A model generated the notes under the pieces. The model worked only from the letters and a program-made list of their open reading frames with translations, made no database searches and was not told the DNA's origin. Shown here in pieces: positions 22,106 to 35,341 of a DNA stretch of 64,000 nt; the stretch's first letter is position 1, and each line of letters begins with the position of its first letter. Both the position numbers and the translations under genes were made by a program. The stretch covers positions 3,906,001 through 3,970,000 of the forward strand of contig CADCXD010000018.1 of NCBI GenBank assembly GCA_902806575.1, read 5' to 3'. This stretch comes from Jackrogersella multiformis (lineage: Eukaryota > Ascomycota > Sordariomycetes > Xylariales > Hypoxylaceae).

Positions 22106-24253
22106 CTTGAAAATAAAGATAGATAGATTGCAATAGACAAGAGAAATCTAGTTAAACAAAGCTGCTAATTATTTCTAAGCAACCAAGGAAATGCAAAGCC
22201 CGAGAGTGTCTTCTAAGAGGGTAAAAAGAAAATGAGTTGGGAAGAGGGGGGGATGAAGTTTAAGAAGGGAAGAATTGAGAAGTGGGAGTTTTCCCTTTGG
22301 CTTTCTATTGGCTGCTGGTGAAAGAGAAAAAAATCGGAGGGGCAGGAACAGAATAGAATACCCAGAATGGCGCAATTTCCGTCACCTAATATGCCGACTT
22401 TGAGCTAAGGAGCTACCTAGGTATTTACCTAAGTGAATAAACCTAGGTAGGTATGCTAGGTATGTACACTAGTGTAGCGATTGTCCCTCTTTCTTGTCCC
22501 TGAGCCTGAGCCGTGGGTCCTATAATCTGTACTGGTACTAGTACTTAAGTACCTACCTAGGGTAGAGATGAAAGTCAAAGTGGGGCAAGCCCCAATGGAA
22601 TTTTTCTCAAAGGAGCAAGAGGGCAAGGAGGGGCGCAAACTCAAGAAGGAGGGTTCGGAGTAACTACGCTGATTGATCTTCCAGGCATGGTAAAGTAACT
22701 CCATTTGGTTAGTCATATTACATAACCAAGGAATAATTGCCTTATCGGAGCGAAGCATCTCCCATACCGATGTGTGCTTATCATGTTGATTCCTCTATCC
22801 AAGTCCTCAAGGTTCCGAACATACTGATCGTTACCCCGTGTACCCGGCCGATTATAGGATAGGCAGTGTCGTACATGCGTTGTAGAGTGTCAGACTGGGC
22901 GTTGGTTGTTCGCATCCTGTCAGCAAGAGTGCATGGATTACAGGTTATGTACCTTTTATTTGTATGTGTTAATGTGCCGATACTTGGTTCTTTTACATGT
23001 TCGGAGGTTTATTTATTTTAGTAAGTACATATAAGTATGTATCTACCTAGGGTACTAGGTATATACCTAGGTAGCTAGCAAAGTTGGTTAGCAAGGTACG
23101 GCTCAACAATTGACTCTACACGTGTAGGTAGGTACTTGGGGAGGAGCCAACCTGACCTTTTTCCGACCTCCGGCCTGCTTCCCGTATGCCGCCCGCATGC
23201 AATACGCGGGGCAGTTCCATCAATTGAGTTATCCATTGCGACTAATTACGACGATCTAATCCATACAAGATCCCTGGGTGCTATAACTCTGCCCCTCTTG
23301 AAAACGTGCCCAAGCATGGAAATCGACAGGGACTGGACTTCGGCATCTATCTCCCAGTCTAAATACATAGCTGATAGTATTAATATAGTAAATAATTATT
23401 AGAACTACCTAATACTATGTAAAGTGCTGTTGGTGCTAGACCGGCCCGAGAGTAATTCAGCCCGGCTTATAATTATCTCCCTTACTACTTAGTAGCTTAG
23501 GTAAAGGTAGGAAGTTAGGACGGTAGGTTATCTTCCCTGCTCGAAGGATCTTATAACTCCTTGCCTTTTATCTGTCCTATCTCAGAAACAAAGTCCGCAA
23601 CCGGTGGCACATACCTAGCCAGGCTTACACCACCACGCCGGGCATGGTGAGAGACATGTGGAAGCACGGCTCTGGGTGAAAGGTTGTACCGGGAAGCCCC
23701 AAGGTAGCGGAGCGGGCCATCTACTACACTTCCATGCACTAGGTACATAGGTAGGTAGGTAGCTGGTAGGAAGGAGACGCGACACAATTGTAGGCTGGGT
23801 ATTAGTTTATCCATCTCGGCGGTGAGCAAGACAAGCATAAATGAAACTCGAGGTATTGCAGTAACGTGCATACCATGCATACCTACCTAGGTACCTAGAG
23901 GTACCAAATCTATATGAGTACAAAGTTTCTTTAGCTTACGAGATAACTTCGTCAGCCTATCCGATTCCCCCCTTTCAGACCCCTCTTATTTCTTATTCCC
24001 TTGACCCCTCTAGCCTACCCCTCAGCCCCTCCATCTTAAGCAACACCCGATTAAGAAAAAAAAAAAAAAAAAACTTCAATGGGCTGAACACAATCCAACC
24101 GCGTCACGTCACCACACAAGGCTGAAGCTTTAATAGCTCTTCCCATCTTGTCATACCCTTAGGGACCTTCTCTGAATTCGGCCGAGTTACGTTACGCAGT
24201 TAACATCCCAAATCTACACTCCTATGAAAGGATTCCGTGTTCGATAATACACC
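22106..24253. other. Long intergenic stretch between SAM synthetase and GPN3
   Basis: About 2.1 kb between divergent genes. It holds CCTAGG/GGTACC motifs (22410-22460, 22545-22560, 23044-23076, 23740-23765, 23880-23900), an AT-rich patch at 23360-23480 and a run of about 20 A at 24055-24074. No gene recognised. CT-rich DNA just before 22105 fits the strong promoter of a housekeeping gene. Confidence 0.6.
23044..23076. repeat. CCTAGG/GGTACT palindrome cluster
   Basis: Small cluster of the genome-wide palindromic repeat: TACCTAGG and TACTAGGTA units followed by TACCTAGGTAG. Confidence 0.75.
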
Positions 24254-25288
24254 ATGAGTAAATTCGGGGTTATGGTGATGGGCCCTGCCGGCGCCGGCAA
24301 GGTATGTGATTGACTCTTCTTGCACCATCTATAACGTATACTCTTCATTCTATGATATTCTAGGCATCTAGGTATGCTAAAGTGTTGATTGACCAACTTG
24401 CTAACCCTTCTCGAGTCCACCTTCTGCGCTTCCCTCATAACTCATCTTCACCTTAACCGTCGATCATGCTTCTACGTCAACCTCGACCCTGCCGCCGAGA
24501 CATTCGAGCACGCGCCTGATCTCGACATCAAAGAGCTCATATCTCTCGACGACGTCATGGAGGAGATGGGCCTGGGTCCAAACGGTGGCCTCATCTACTG
24601 CTTCGAGTTCCTGATGGAAAACCTCGACTTCCTAACCGAGGCCCTGGACTCCCTCACCGAGGAGTACCTCATCATCTTCGACATGCCTGGCCAGATCGAG
24701 CTCTACACCCACGTTCCCATCCTCCCCGCGCTTGTTCGATTCTTGACGCGGTCCGGCTCCCTCGACATCCGGCTCTGCGCCGCCTACCTTCTGGAATCCA
24801 CCTTCGTGGTGGACAGGGCCAAATTCTTCGCCGGCACGCTGAGCGCCATGAGCGCCATGATCATGCTGGAGATCCCGCACATCAACGTCCTGTCCAAGAT
24901 GGATCTCGTCAAGGACCAAGTCCGCAAGAAGGATCTGAAGCGATTCCTCACGCCTGATCCCGGCCTCCTGGACGACGACCCCGACGAGATTGCCCGCCAG
25001 AAGGCAGAGGGCACTACGGGGGAGGATGTGGACGCCGCAGACCCGCAGGACAAGGACGCTCTGATGCGCGGTGCGGGATTCCGACGCTTGAACAAGACAG
25101 TCGCGAACCTCATCGAGAACTTCAGCATGGTGAGCTACCTGAAGCTGGACGTGCAGGACGAGGACAGCGTCGGCTCCATTCTCAGCTATATCGACGACTG
25201 TATCCAGTACCATGAAGCACAGGAGCCCAAGGAGTTGAAGGATGAAGAGTTTGATGATATGGAGGGCGTGGATGACATGGATGGCTGA
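24254..25288 (+). CDS. GPN3: GPN-loop GTPase 3
   Basis: Two exons, 24254-24301 and 24416-25288, give 306 residues. The 114-bp intron (GTATGT donor, GCTAACC branch) falls inside the P-loop, and splicing restores GPAGAGKSTFC. The family-defining Gly-Pro-Asn loop is seen as LGPNGGLIYCFE at about 69-80. DMPGQIELYTH is the G3 motif, and NVLSKMDL the G4 region. Length and order match yeast Gpn3. GPN3 pairs with GPN1/Npa3 in assembly and nuclear import of RNA polymerase II. The C-terminus is acidic (DDMEGVDDMDG). The coding strand is GC-rich at third positions, so long mirror frames exist on the other strand and are not genes. Confidence 0.95.
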
Positions 25289-25732
25289 TATCCCGTCAGC
25301 CACTACGAAGTTGATACCTGGGTATCCTGTTCAAGGACTGATAAAGTGCAGGGATAAAGACATGGACATAGGGACACAGGGACATGAGAACTGGTTAACA
25401 CGAAAGGGAAAAGGATCGATCGGAATTTGTGTAATTGCATAGCGACGGCGTACGGACTCGAGATGACTCGGACTCGGTTGACTGATACCACACCAACACC
25501 GAGAGAATCCATCACAATTTGGCACATGATTCTGGTATGCTATTTATTTTGTTTATTCATTCTCTGTAAAGAGCTTCCTTTGGTCATGACTCATTTCCCT
25601 AAAGCAAGAAGACGTAACATTAGACAACGATTAACCACCCATCCCTTCCAAATCCCCAACGTACAATGGTCGTTTTCGTGCACTCGTTCGTACGTCCGTA
25701 CATCCAGCCGTACCTAGGTATCCAATCAAAGT
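25289..25732. other. Intergenic between converging GPN3 and APQ12-like genes
   Basis: About 440 bp of shared 3' flank. A single TACCTAGGTAT motif sits near 25711-25721. Nothing else seen. Confidence 0.65.
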
Positions 25733-26362
25733 CTACCACCCGCTGTTTCTGGTGCTACTGTGTCCGCCGGAGGGCACCCTCTGGCCGCCGACCGGGCCGC
25801 CGCCACGCTTGGTCTGTGCGTCGAACTTCTTGTACTCGCTGAGCCAGATGTCCTTGACGAGGGCGGCGTAGCCGGCTATCTTGCTGACGAAGACGACGAC
25901 GTCACGGACGGCAGCCTCGGGGCCACGACGCCAGAGCATGGCCAGGATCGCGATCACGAAGGCCCAGCCTAGCATGCGGAAGGCTAAGCGCGTTACGTAC
26001 ATCATGGTGCGGTGGACCCAGGCCACGATCTGCAGCACTACGACGAAGGTGCCGAGCACGAAGGCGAGCACGACGATGTCAGGCGAGTCGTGCAGGGCTT
26101 GGAGGGCACGCGCGAGGAGAGGCGCGAAGAGGGGGGAGACGGCGGTGCCGAGTTTGTTGATGACGTTGGCTGTTTGATGCCATACGGCCTGTAGAGCGGT
26201 CTGGGGGTTCTGGATGTGGTCTTGCAGAAGCTCGAGGGTTTGCTCGGGGAGCAGGCCTAATGGATGGGATGTTAGTATTTATTTAGGTGTTGATGCTTAC
26301 GGGGGATAAGTGTACTACATACCTTGCAAGGCGTCGAGGATGATGGAGTCACCTCGATCCAT
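25733..26362 (-). CDS. APQ12: Apq12-like nuclear envelope / nuclear pore assembly protein
   Basis: Two exons, 26362-26323 and 26256-25733, give 187 residues. The 66-bp intron has a GTATGT donor, ACTAAC branch and TTAG acceptor. Residues about 75-95 and 100-120 form two adjacent hydrophobic segments (VVLAFVLGTFVVVLQIVAWV, then a LGWAFVIAILAML stretch) joined by a short basic loop. This matches the two-helix hairpin of the Apq12 family. The rest is amphipathic, and the C-terminus is basic and Gly/Ser-rich. Apq12 sits in the nuclear envelope and endoplasmic reticulum and helps nuclear pore assembly and membrane fluidity control in yeast. The assignment rests on topology and length rather than a catalytic motif. 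Confidence 0.7.
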
Positions 26363-27866
26363 GGTTTTGGCTTGTCAGATTGCCTTCTCAGGTAGGTAGG
26401 GTAGTGAATGAATGAGTGTGGCTGACGGAGAGCCCGAAGTTGGTCCAAGTAGTTTGTCGAAATGGTTTGTTCGATAAGAATATTTAATCACCACTGTACA
26501 CCTCGTCGGATGTCTTGGATTAAATCGATCAGATTAGATAGATAGGTTGTGCCAAGAGTCCAAAGGCGATGAACGGTGTGCGAAGGTGACGAGGTTGCAG
26601 TCTATCTATTAATCTATGCAGGCTGTTGGTCGTTGCCATGTGTGTGTGTATGATGTACCTTATTGAAATGGACACGTTGGCCGATTTGTCGAATAGGATG
26701 AAGTTGGGATGGGATGGATAGAAGGACGACTTGCCGACGAGTGGTGATGTGTAAATTTTGATTTATTGACAAGCACAAAAGAAGAGGTAAAAAAAGTAGA
26801 AGTTAGTGTAGATCAAGTTCCAAGGTTTGAATTTCCACGCGATTGTGTAATGGCGGTGATGACGATACATAGATACTTAGGTACCTAGCTAGAATGGTCG
26901 AGCTTGATTGGACTATTCTGTGAAGGATTTGGCCCGTGCGTTAAATATATATGGGCCCATGTTATAAAGGGGTCGCGACTTTTAGAGCTTTCGCGATTTT
27001 CGTTTTTCACGTGCTGTGATAGCAAGGTACCCAGGTATATATTTCCATATCTCTTCTTGTTATACTTAGGTACTTGATACTTGTGTTTTCATCAGCCTAA
27101 GGATATTTTAACAAGACGGCAAATTATGTTACTTCTGTGAGCACCATAAAGACCTGTCAGGTTATCAGTGCCTGATTCTAGATCTACGATGGTTCGTGGA
27201 TCATCCGGTTCATTCTAGAGCTATCCTGTCTTTACTCGGCATTCTCGGACTATTGGTTTATAAAGGAGTGTTGGTTTACTCTCCTGAAAACCCCTCAACT
27301 CCTAAACAAGTCTTTAACTACCTACCTAGGCACTTCATTTGTTGAATATTTAGGGACAGACATATAAGAACGATGTTCAGGTCATCGACTAAGCTTAAAG
27401 CTATAGCTTGTTGCTAGGTCTACACTCCTCTAGGCAGCTTAATATATGCCTACTTGGACATATCGTAACCCCGAGATAATACAATAGGAACTCGAGAAAC
27501 ATCAAGTAGAAGTCATAAAGCCCCTATCCTATTTCACACTATAGAGAGTAAATACCTATACTCAAGATGTTGGATTTCAAATCATGCCCCTTTCCTCATA
27601 TCATCATAAGAGATATCATTCTAGAAGTCAGCCATTAAGGCCTATGTATCAATAGCAAGGCCATGTAGGTAGGATACATATTAAAATCCCTTCTCTGCTA
27701 GGCTTACCCATAATGAAGTTCCGTATCTAAGAAATAGTTGATCGCCACAACAACCATTAGGAGTAAATCATAAATCATACATACCACCATACACCTCTCC
27801 ATCCCATCTGGTATGCCGGCGAGGTACCTGGCACACAAACACACCCATCCAACCCTCCCTCCCCTC
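26363..27866. other. Intergenic stretch, no gene seen
   Basis: About 1.5 kb between the Apq12-like start and the end of the giant helicase gene. It has a CACGTG box at 27008-27013 and several TACCTAGG motifs. Short frames have no family resemblance. Confidence 0.6.
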
Positions 27867-30800
27867 TCAAACCCCCAACTCCTCATTCGTCCTAAAATGC
27901 GAGCCGCCGGCACACCTATACCCGCCCGCCTGCTGGATCCACTCGTACCCCATGGGACACGCGCCCATGCGCTTGAGCCTGGCCTTGACCTCCTGCTCCT
28001 TCCTCTCGCGCTCCTCCTTCTCCCTGCGCGCGCGCTCCGCCAGGTCTCGCTCCACGCGGGCCGCTTCTAGCTTGCGCAGCTCCTCGCGCCGCGCCGCGTC
28101 GTCCTTCTGCTGCCTGAGCGCCCTCTCGCGCGAGCGCACCTTGCGCTCCAGCGCCTCCGCCAGCCGGTGCGCCTCCGCGAGCGCGCGCCGCCGCTGCTCC
28201 GCCGCCGCCCGGTCCCGCTGCAGCTGCGCCCAGACCGCGTCGGACACGCCGGCGTCTCGGGTGCCTTTCGGTCCGGCGGGGGGCGGTCTTTTGGGCGCGT
28301 TCTTGTCTTTCTTTGGGGGGTCCTTGTCTTTTTTTGGAGGATCTTCGCCTTTTTCCTTCGGCGCTGTTGCTGTCGAGGTTGAGGTCGAGGTTTTAGGAGG
28401 CGGCGGCGGGTCCTGAGAGGCTTGCTGCGGTTGGGCCGGTGGGAATTTAAATGGGAGGGGGTTGCGGTTCGCGCAAGTAGCTCGCTTGGTGCGCTCTTCG
28501 ATCATTTCCTTGATGACGTCGGCGACTAGGTCCTCGGACAGAGTTTGGTTTGGATCTGGTGTCTTCGACTTCATGATCTTCGAGAAGATAGACTTCGCGA
28601 GGGTCTCCACATCACGAGCGTTTCCCCACGATGGCGTCTTTGAAAGTGTGCTAAATAGACTCAAGAGCTTGCTGTCTAGAGTAGGCGAGTCTTCGAGGTC
28701 CTTTGTGTTGAGTTTCTTCTTCTGGAGCCACTGTAGCAGGAGGTCACGACAATGACGTGGTGGAAGATTACTGAACGAGATCGTCTCCGGGAACCTGCTA
28801 GTTAAACCAGGGTTTTGGTTCATCAGTCGATTGATGTCGTCGTCGTAACCAGCGAGGACTGTATCGGATAGAGTCAGCTATTGCTACTTCCAGGAATCAT
28901 CAAAAAGGATCTGAATTGTGCTACAACGTTATGTTTTTCGTCATATTGAAAAAGAACAGAGAATTTACTAAAGGAAACGATAGAGAAAATTTCCGAATAT
29001 ATACTTACTAACGACGAGTTTGCTCTGGTACTTCTCCTTGGTGAGACAGTCAACGATCTCGTCCATTGCCTCCTTAGCGAAGTGGCCCTCCGCAAGCCTA
29101 TAAGCCTCGTCGATAAAGAGGATTCTCCCAAGGGCTTCGTCAAACTTTCTCTGAACTTTAGGACCGGTATGCCCTATATACTGGCCGATTAGGTCGGTGG
29201 CGGAGCATTCGACTACCCTCGCTTCTCCAAGATATCCCATATCGTAATAAACTTTCCCCATTCTTCTAGCCGTCGTAGTCTTACCAGTTCCTAGTACGTA
29301 TTAGAAAAGCTCAGATGCCTGCTGGGGAAGATACTTACCTGGAGGTCCACGAAACAGAAACCCAAAGGGAATCTGTGTGGAAGGATCCATGTCCATGGAT
29401 TTCATGTTCTGGACAACTTGTTGGTATCCTTCCAGCTGTTCCACGATATCCTCGCATCCGATGACGTCTTTGAACAGCATACGGATATTGGTTCCGGCGT
29501 TTTTACCCCTGTCGAACTCGGGATCTATATCCTCGGGCACTAGCGAGTCCACGTTCTTGTTTCCAGGAAATTTCGACAGACGTTTCTGCTGGCGTTCCTT
29601 GGCTTGATCGAGGATAATGTCAACTTCACCTGCGTTGCCAAAGTTAGGCTTGTTACGCGCACGCCGAAGACCTTCGAAAATGACCTTCTTGGTGGCTTCG
29701 CTAGCCTTGAATCCCTGTTCTTTCAGCTTCAGGTCAAGGATCTTTCGAAGTTCGCCATCGTCGTAGTCTTCAAAGGTGAAGCCGGATGAAATAGGGAATC
29801 GTCTTGTTAAACCTGGGTTGACTTTCTGAAACATATCTTCCATTTGCGCCTTGTAACCCAGAAGTAGAACACATCTGTCCTCGAGCGCCGTGCTCTGAAT
29901 TTCGGCGACAATGGTGTCGATAACGGCTACTTTGAATATGTCGCGTGAGGCTCCTTTGTCACCAGCTGCGTCCGCGAGCATGTATGCCTCATCGATGATG
30001 AGTACCTTGCCCTTGGTGGACTCTAGGATAGCCTTGGTTTTCTTCTCTGTTTCACCAAGCACGCTGCCGACGAAGTCAGACGGATTCTTAACAACCACAT
30101 CGCCATTGGACAGGAGTCCCAGAGCCTTGAGAATCCCGCCGTAGAGCTTCGCCACCGTGGTTTTGCCAGTTCCGGGATTTCCGATGAATACTTTGTTCAG
30201 AGAGCATTCGATTGGAGGTTTCTCCTTTATCTCGCGCTCGTAGTTCGTCTGCATGCGATCCACCAGGGCTTCGACCGACTGCTTCACTGAATTTAACCCG
30301 ATCATGCCCTTTAGCTTCAGCCAATCTTTGTTGTTCGAGAATTCCTTGCTTGGTTCTGGCCCCACAAGGTCAACCTTCTGGAGCAACATGTAATCCGGCG
30401 CCTGACCCTGGCGTTTCTCCTGACGGAGGCGATCGGCCTGTCTTCCGAGTACAATTGATAAAACATTCTCCACCTCTCGAGCATTGCCAAATCCTTCTCT
30501 TCCTCGACCGCGGGCAATACGGCGTGCCACAATCCGCATATAAAGGCCTTCAGGCCCGTCCTCAATTTTCATGCGGCCGTCGTACTTCTTTTCTAGTTGG
30601 TAGTTTAGAATCTTCAGAAGTTCGCTGTCTTCATAGTCTTCGAAATCTAGTCGTTTGGGAATCCGACTGGGAATACCTGGGTTGTGGGCAAAGAATCCCT
30701 CCATCTGCTTCCGATAGCCGGCGAACACGAAGACAATCTTCCCTCTAAGGTTCTCGATCTCTGCCAATAGGAAGTCGAGTACTTGAGTGCCTCCGCTAGA

Positions 30801-33800
30801 TACAATTTGGTATGCTTCGTCCAAGAAGAAAACACCGCCGCCGCCGTTGAGAATCTGATCTATTAGCGCCTTGCAGCCCTGTATACCATCATTGGCCAGT
30901 CGGGAACCTGTCGTTTCCTCGAAATGCTGACCAGGAATCGCACCGACAGAGGAGAGGAACTGGCCGTATAGTCTAGCGACTGTTGTCTTGCCTGTTCCGG
31001 GATTGCCAAGTAAGGCGGCTCCGAACCTCTCATCTTTGATGTCCGACCCCTGGCGAAGAGAAGTATCAATCCTTGCCTTCAGGGTGAGAAACTCTTTCTT
31101 CACGCTCTCTAACCCAATCATTTTGAACAGTATATCGAGAGCTTCGTTTGAGGCATTCTCGTAGTCTTTCTGATATTGCCAATCTTTTTCGGCAGATGAA
31201 GGCTTCTTGGATATGAGCATCTTGTTGCTCTCGTAATCGGATTCCGATATATTGTCATCGTCTTCCGTGGTTGATGCTGGCATATTATCGGCCGGCCATT
31301 GACCAGGAATGCTGTTGGAGGGCGAGGCCCCACGTGGAATACTCCCATCACGATCTTCGTTGGGCCTGACTGTATCTTTGATTGGTTTAGACACGGGCTT
31401 GGTACTTTGCGTGGAGTCAGCGCTCTTGACAGGGTGCTTGACCTTCTGGACCTGCTGTGTCAACTGGGAAAGTTCATCACGATGCTGCTGGAGGGCTTGT
31501 TCTCTTATCCTCTCCTCCTGGGCATCTTTGATGATTTTACTCTGTGCGGCAATATCATCCTGAATAGCTCTTAGTTGTTTCGCGTAGGCAAGTTGCTTCG
31601 CTTGTCGATCAAGTTCGAGTTCTTTATCCCTGTGTGCCTTGCGCTCCTGTTCTTCCTTCTCTTGACGGCAGGTCTGACAAGCAGGTGGGTTTTTATCCGA
31701 GCACAGCCATGAGAGCTTATGTTTCTGAGAACACACGTCGTTCATAATCTTACTGCAAGGCATATTCGAGTGATCAATCCGTACATGGCATCTCATCGGG
31801 CATGTGTGTATGCCGCAAGACAGTGTCTCATTGCAGGGCAGAGAGCACCCGCCGTCGGGGCAGTACAGATAAAAGTGCTCAGCTGAACGAGCAATATGCG
31901 CTGTTTCAGGATGTTTTTCACATCTGAGTGGAAATCCACCATGAATTCTCCCATTCTCCTTCAAGTGGTCGAAGAGACGAGTCCACTCTTCGCCTCCTTT
32001 CTTGGAATTCATGAAGGTAGTCGCATTTCCAATCATGATCAACGCATTTCGAGCTCTAGAAATCAGCACGTTGAGCCGTTCTGATGCAGCCATAAACCCA
32101 ATATCTCCATCGTCATTGCTGCGCGTTAACGATGCTACGACAATATTGCTTTCCTCTCCCTGGTAGTTGTCGATCGTAGAGAGACGGATAGGCTTCTTGT
32201 TCAGTCTTGCACTATCTTCTGGCAGAACTCCAGCTTGGATCAGATCGTGAGAATCAAAGTCGTTCAAGATCGGATCATGGTCCTTGCTGAGCATATTCCG
32301 TAGCAATGAAAGTTGACCCTATTGGGAATTAGCAGCATGCAAAAATATGAATGATTCTCAAGCGATACTTGCCAGGTAAGGGGTGAGGATCACCAAATCG
32401 TCAGTTTTATAATTTTGCTGGCCTAAGTAGCGGACACACTTCAAAACCATTTCCGCCTCGAATACGTTCTGTTTACTTGATACCGCACCTTGATCAAGCT
32501 TGTCGACAAGAATATTAGTTCTCGCTTCATGGTGATTATGATTGACAAAGAAGACTTCACTTTGGAAGCCACGGAGAGGTGGTCGGCTTTCTGTGCCTTT
32601 GGCGTCCTTTAGGTCAGGATAATTATGTCTTATCAACGCGGAGATCTCTGGCCTCATGCGATGTTGGTTCAATAACGTGCAGTGAGCGCGACCCTGAAGT
32701 ATGATCCTTTCAAACAGTGAACGGTTTAGATCGTATCCACGCCCGGATTCTACGGTGAGCTTGAAGTTTTTTACTTTTGGTCGAAGCTGTTTGTGGTCTC
32801 CGATCTGAATAAGCTGCTTGGTGGTAGGTCCCATAGCTGCAAGAATATCTGTAACATATAAGTTTAGTAACCGTTGCTGGTTGTAGGATTAAAGGGGTAT
32901 TTGGATCGCAGGAATAGATCATGGTATACGTACGGCTTTCTAAGATCTCCCCTGCCTCCTCAACAATGATGATACCAGGGGTAGAAGCTTGGATCTCCTG
33001 GGCGTAGATCGAAGCGGCCGTCGTGGTGCAGCAGATAATACGCTTACTTCGAAGGAGTTGCTCATCTTTCCCCTTCCGCAGACTCCGTAAAACCTTCTGG
33101 GCTTTGTTGAACTCCGTGATATATTTCACGAGAATGCAAATCTTGTCTTGGCGTAATTCCTGTTGCCACTGCTGGATCTTTGCTTCTCGGTCTTCCCTGG
33201 CCATGCACCATACATCATCGCAATGGAAGTCCGACTTCTCCTTTGCAAAAGGACCAGCATTTTTTCCATTTGCCCAGCGATGGAATAGGTAATCAGGTTT
33301 CATCCAGGTACCCTTCCGTCCGACCCGAACTTCACCATCATCTCCTTCAGGAACCGAGAGCGCATCATAGAAACGACCTTCTGTCTCAGAAAACTCTAGA
33401 TAATCTAGCAGCTGAAGGTATGATACCTTGTTTTGTAGGTAGACATCAAAGCATTGGCTTATATTCTCTGTTAAGGAGTCCATTTTCACTTTCTGGGTGG
33501 CAATTAGCTGGTAACGGGTCTTTGTTGTTTTAACGGCGCCATATGCTTGGGCTGATAGAGTGAGATGACTAGTTCTATCCGTGGACTTTGATCCTAGTCG
33601 GACTATGTGACTATCACTGATTCCGATGTCTAATAGGTCTTCGATGAATTGATCTAGTGCATGGTTAGTATATGACAACACGAGCATTGTTTCCTCTGTG
33701 TTGTCGAGGAGGATCTTGGCCAAGAGAGCGCCAACTAGAGACTTCCCAGTTCCTATATCATAGTTTAGACTTTGCTATCAATATAGTAGCGGGCTTTTGA

Positions 33801-35341
33801 ATTTGCATACCTGGAGGACCCTGGATTTGGCATGTTTGATAACTTAACCCGTATATCAGGGCTTTGACTTGTGAGGGGTCGAGGTTGACTGGCCTTGATG
33901 TCTGTAGTAGATCCTGCAAGTCGGAATTCATGACAGACGATGCTTCCAGAGCTCCAATAATAGCAACTGGTTGTATTGTTGATTGCATAGGATCTTGCGA
34001 ATGAAGGAGGATATCGTGACCGAGCTCAATATCAGTCTTCCGCTTCAATCTCTCTAATATTGGTTCGTATGCGAAAATAGGGGTAGACACCAGTAAAAAG
34101 TCGATCGGCCCTTCTCGGAGAGCTACTAAAACGTCGCCTAGCATATCCTCACCTATAACCTGCAAGCATAGGCGTGGTGGGAGAAGGGCAAGTTTGTCTT
34201 CGTTTCTATCGACAGTTGCGAACGCCAGGAGAGTCTCATTCTTCATCAAGCATCCAAAACTTTGATGTCTTAAGAATGCCGGTATCTTCTTCAATGCTTT
34301 CTTTCGTTTCTCCTCACTTGAGTCGTTCATATTCAAGATGTCATTCTCACATTTGAACACAAGAACGCACGGCCGATCATTGGTCATAGCTTGCTTGTCG
34401 AGTGCCTCCAAGGTGAGATTACTGATGACCATGCTTTTCTTGCTGTGTTTTTTAATTCCACTCTTCATGCGTTTCAGGTCCTCCCGAATCTCGGCCAACA
34501 TGTCTTCTCTTAGGAGGCGAAATTGATTATCGAGGTGATTGAATGCGCAATCTAAACCTGCCCCCTCGAATGCTGCCGACACTTGCATGTAGAATGGCCG
34601 TTCAGTGGACTGCAGCTCCGCACGAGTAGGAAGGATCGAGATGTCATGGTAATTGACGAAGTCGTTATCATGACGGCCCCCTGGGGTAAAGTCGCTCTCG
34701 GGGTTATGATTTGTCTCGGTATGTGAATGCTGGATCATTGCTCGAGTCTTCTGAAACAAGCCTACAGCTACTGGAGAGCTCGACTCTGCTAGATTGTCAT
34801 CTTGTAGGAGTGATTCCGCTGTCTGCCGGAATGTTGATGATTGTACGGGCGGTAGTAGCACCAGCTGTAGTAATAGCCAGGCGAAGCCTTCAACTGTTCG
34901 AGCTTCAAGTTGTCGTGTTCTGATATACTGGACTATGGTATTCCAGAATAATGGCGGGTCGACCATAACCCAGAGGATCTGGCTCAGAAGCTCCCCATCG
35001 CCAACCCTTTTTAAAGTAGGATCTGCGAGAAACTGCAAGAGGTCTGAGACATACTTGTCGATGAACTGGATTGAAAGGCCCAAGGTCAGGGACTTATGAA
35101 GAGCTTCTTGGCCACTTTTAGACGAAGCCAGCCTCTCAATGCAATCGGGCTTGTCGGTTCGGTTCACGATAGATTCTAGGAATTTCCGGGCGTCTTCAGG
35201 TCTGTTGACTTTCGATTTTCCTTCGAGGAGACTGTAGAAAAGTTTGTCGAGCATCCGAGATCGGTAATTCTTGTCTTGTGACTCATTTGCTCCCCTTTGT
35301 TGTTTAGGGATACGCCATGTGGTTACTGTTTGTTGCGACAT
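27867..35341 (-). CDS. ZNFX1-like SF1 helicase fused to three CbbX-type AAA+ domains
   Basis: Six exons, 35341-33811, 33752-32934, 32848-32373, 32318-29339, 29290-29009 and 28858-27867, join in phase to 2359 residues. Residues 1-500 are a helical N-terminal region. The SF1 helicase core is about 505-1040: QGPPGTGKS, IIIVEEAGEIL, GDHKQLRPK, LTPYLGQL, DNYQGEE and LNVLISRAR. A Cys/His-rich zinc-binding region (about 1070-1160, NFX1-like) and a coiled coil follow. Next come three CbxX/CfqX AAA+ modules with Walker A at about 1379, 1655 and 1933 and Walker B endings FFLDEAY, LIIDEAY and LFIDEAY. The tail is a charged coiled coil ending in a CPMGYEW...YRCAGGSH motif. The third intron uses a GC donor (GCAAGT). 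Helicases of this type act in RNA silencing (S. pombe Hrr1, Neurospora SAD-3) and antiviral RNA sensing (animal ZNFX1). The AAA+ trio is an addition of unknown role. Confidence 0.88.

Noticed and set aside
24632..25303. Long minus-strand frame opposite GPN3.
   Set aside because: Mirror frame caused by strong third-position GC bias of the GPN3 exon.
27867..35341. Reading this locus as five or six separate genes.
   Set aside because: All breaks coincide with good splice sites, phase is kept at each, and several joins rebuild conserved motifs (QGPPGTGKS, LTPYLGQL, GPPGTGK).
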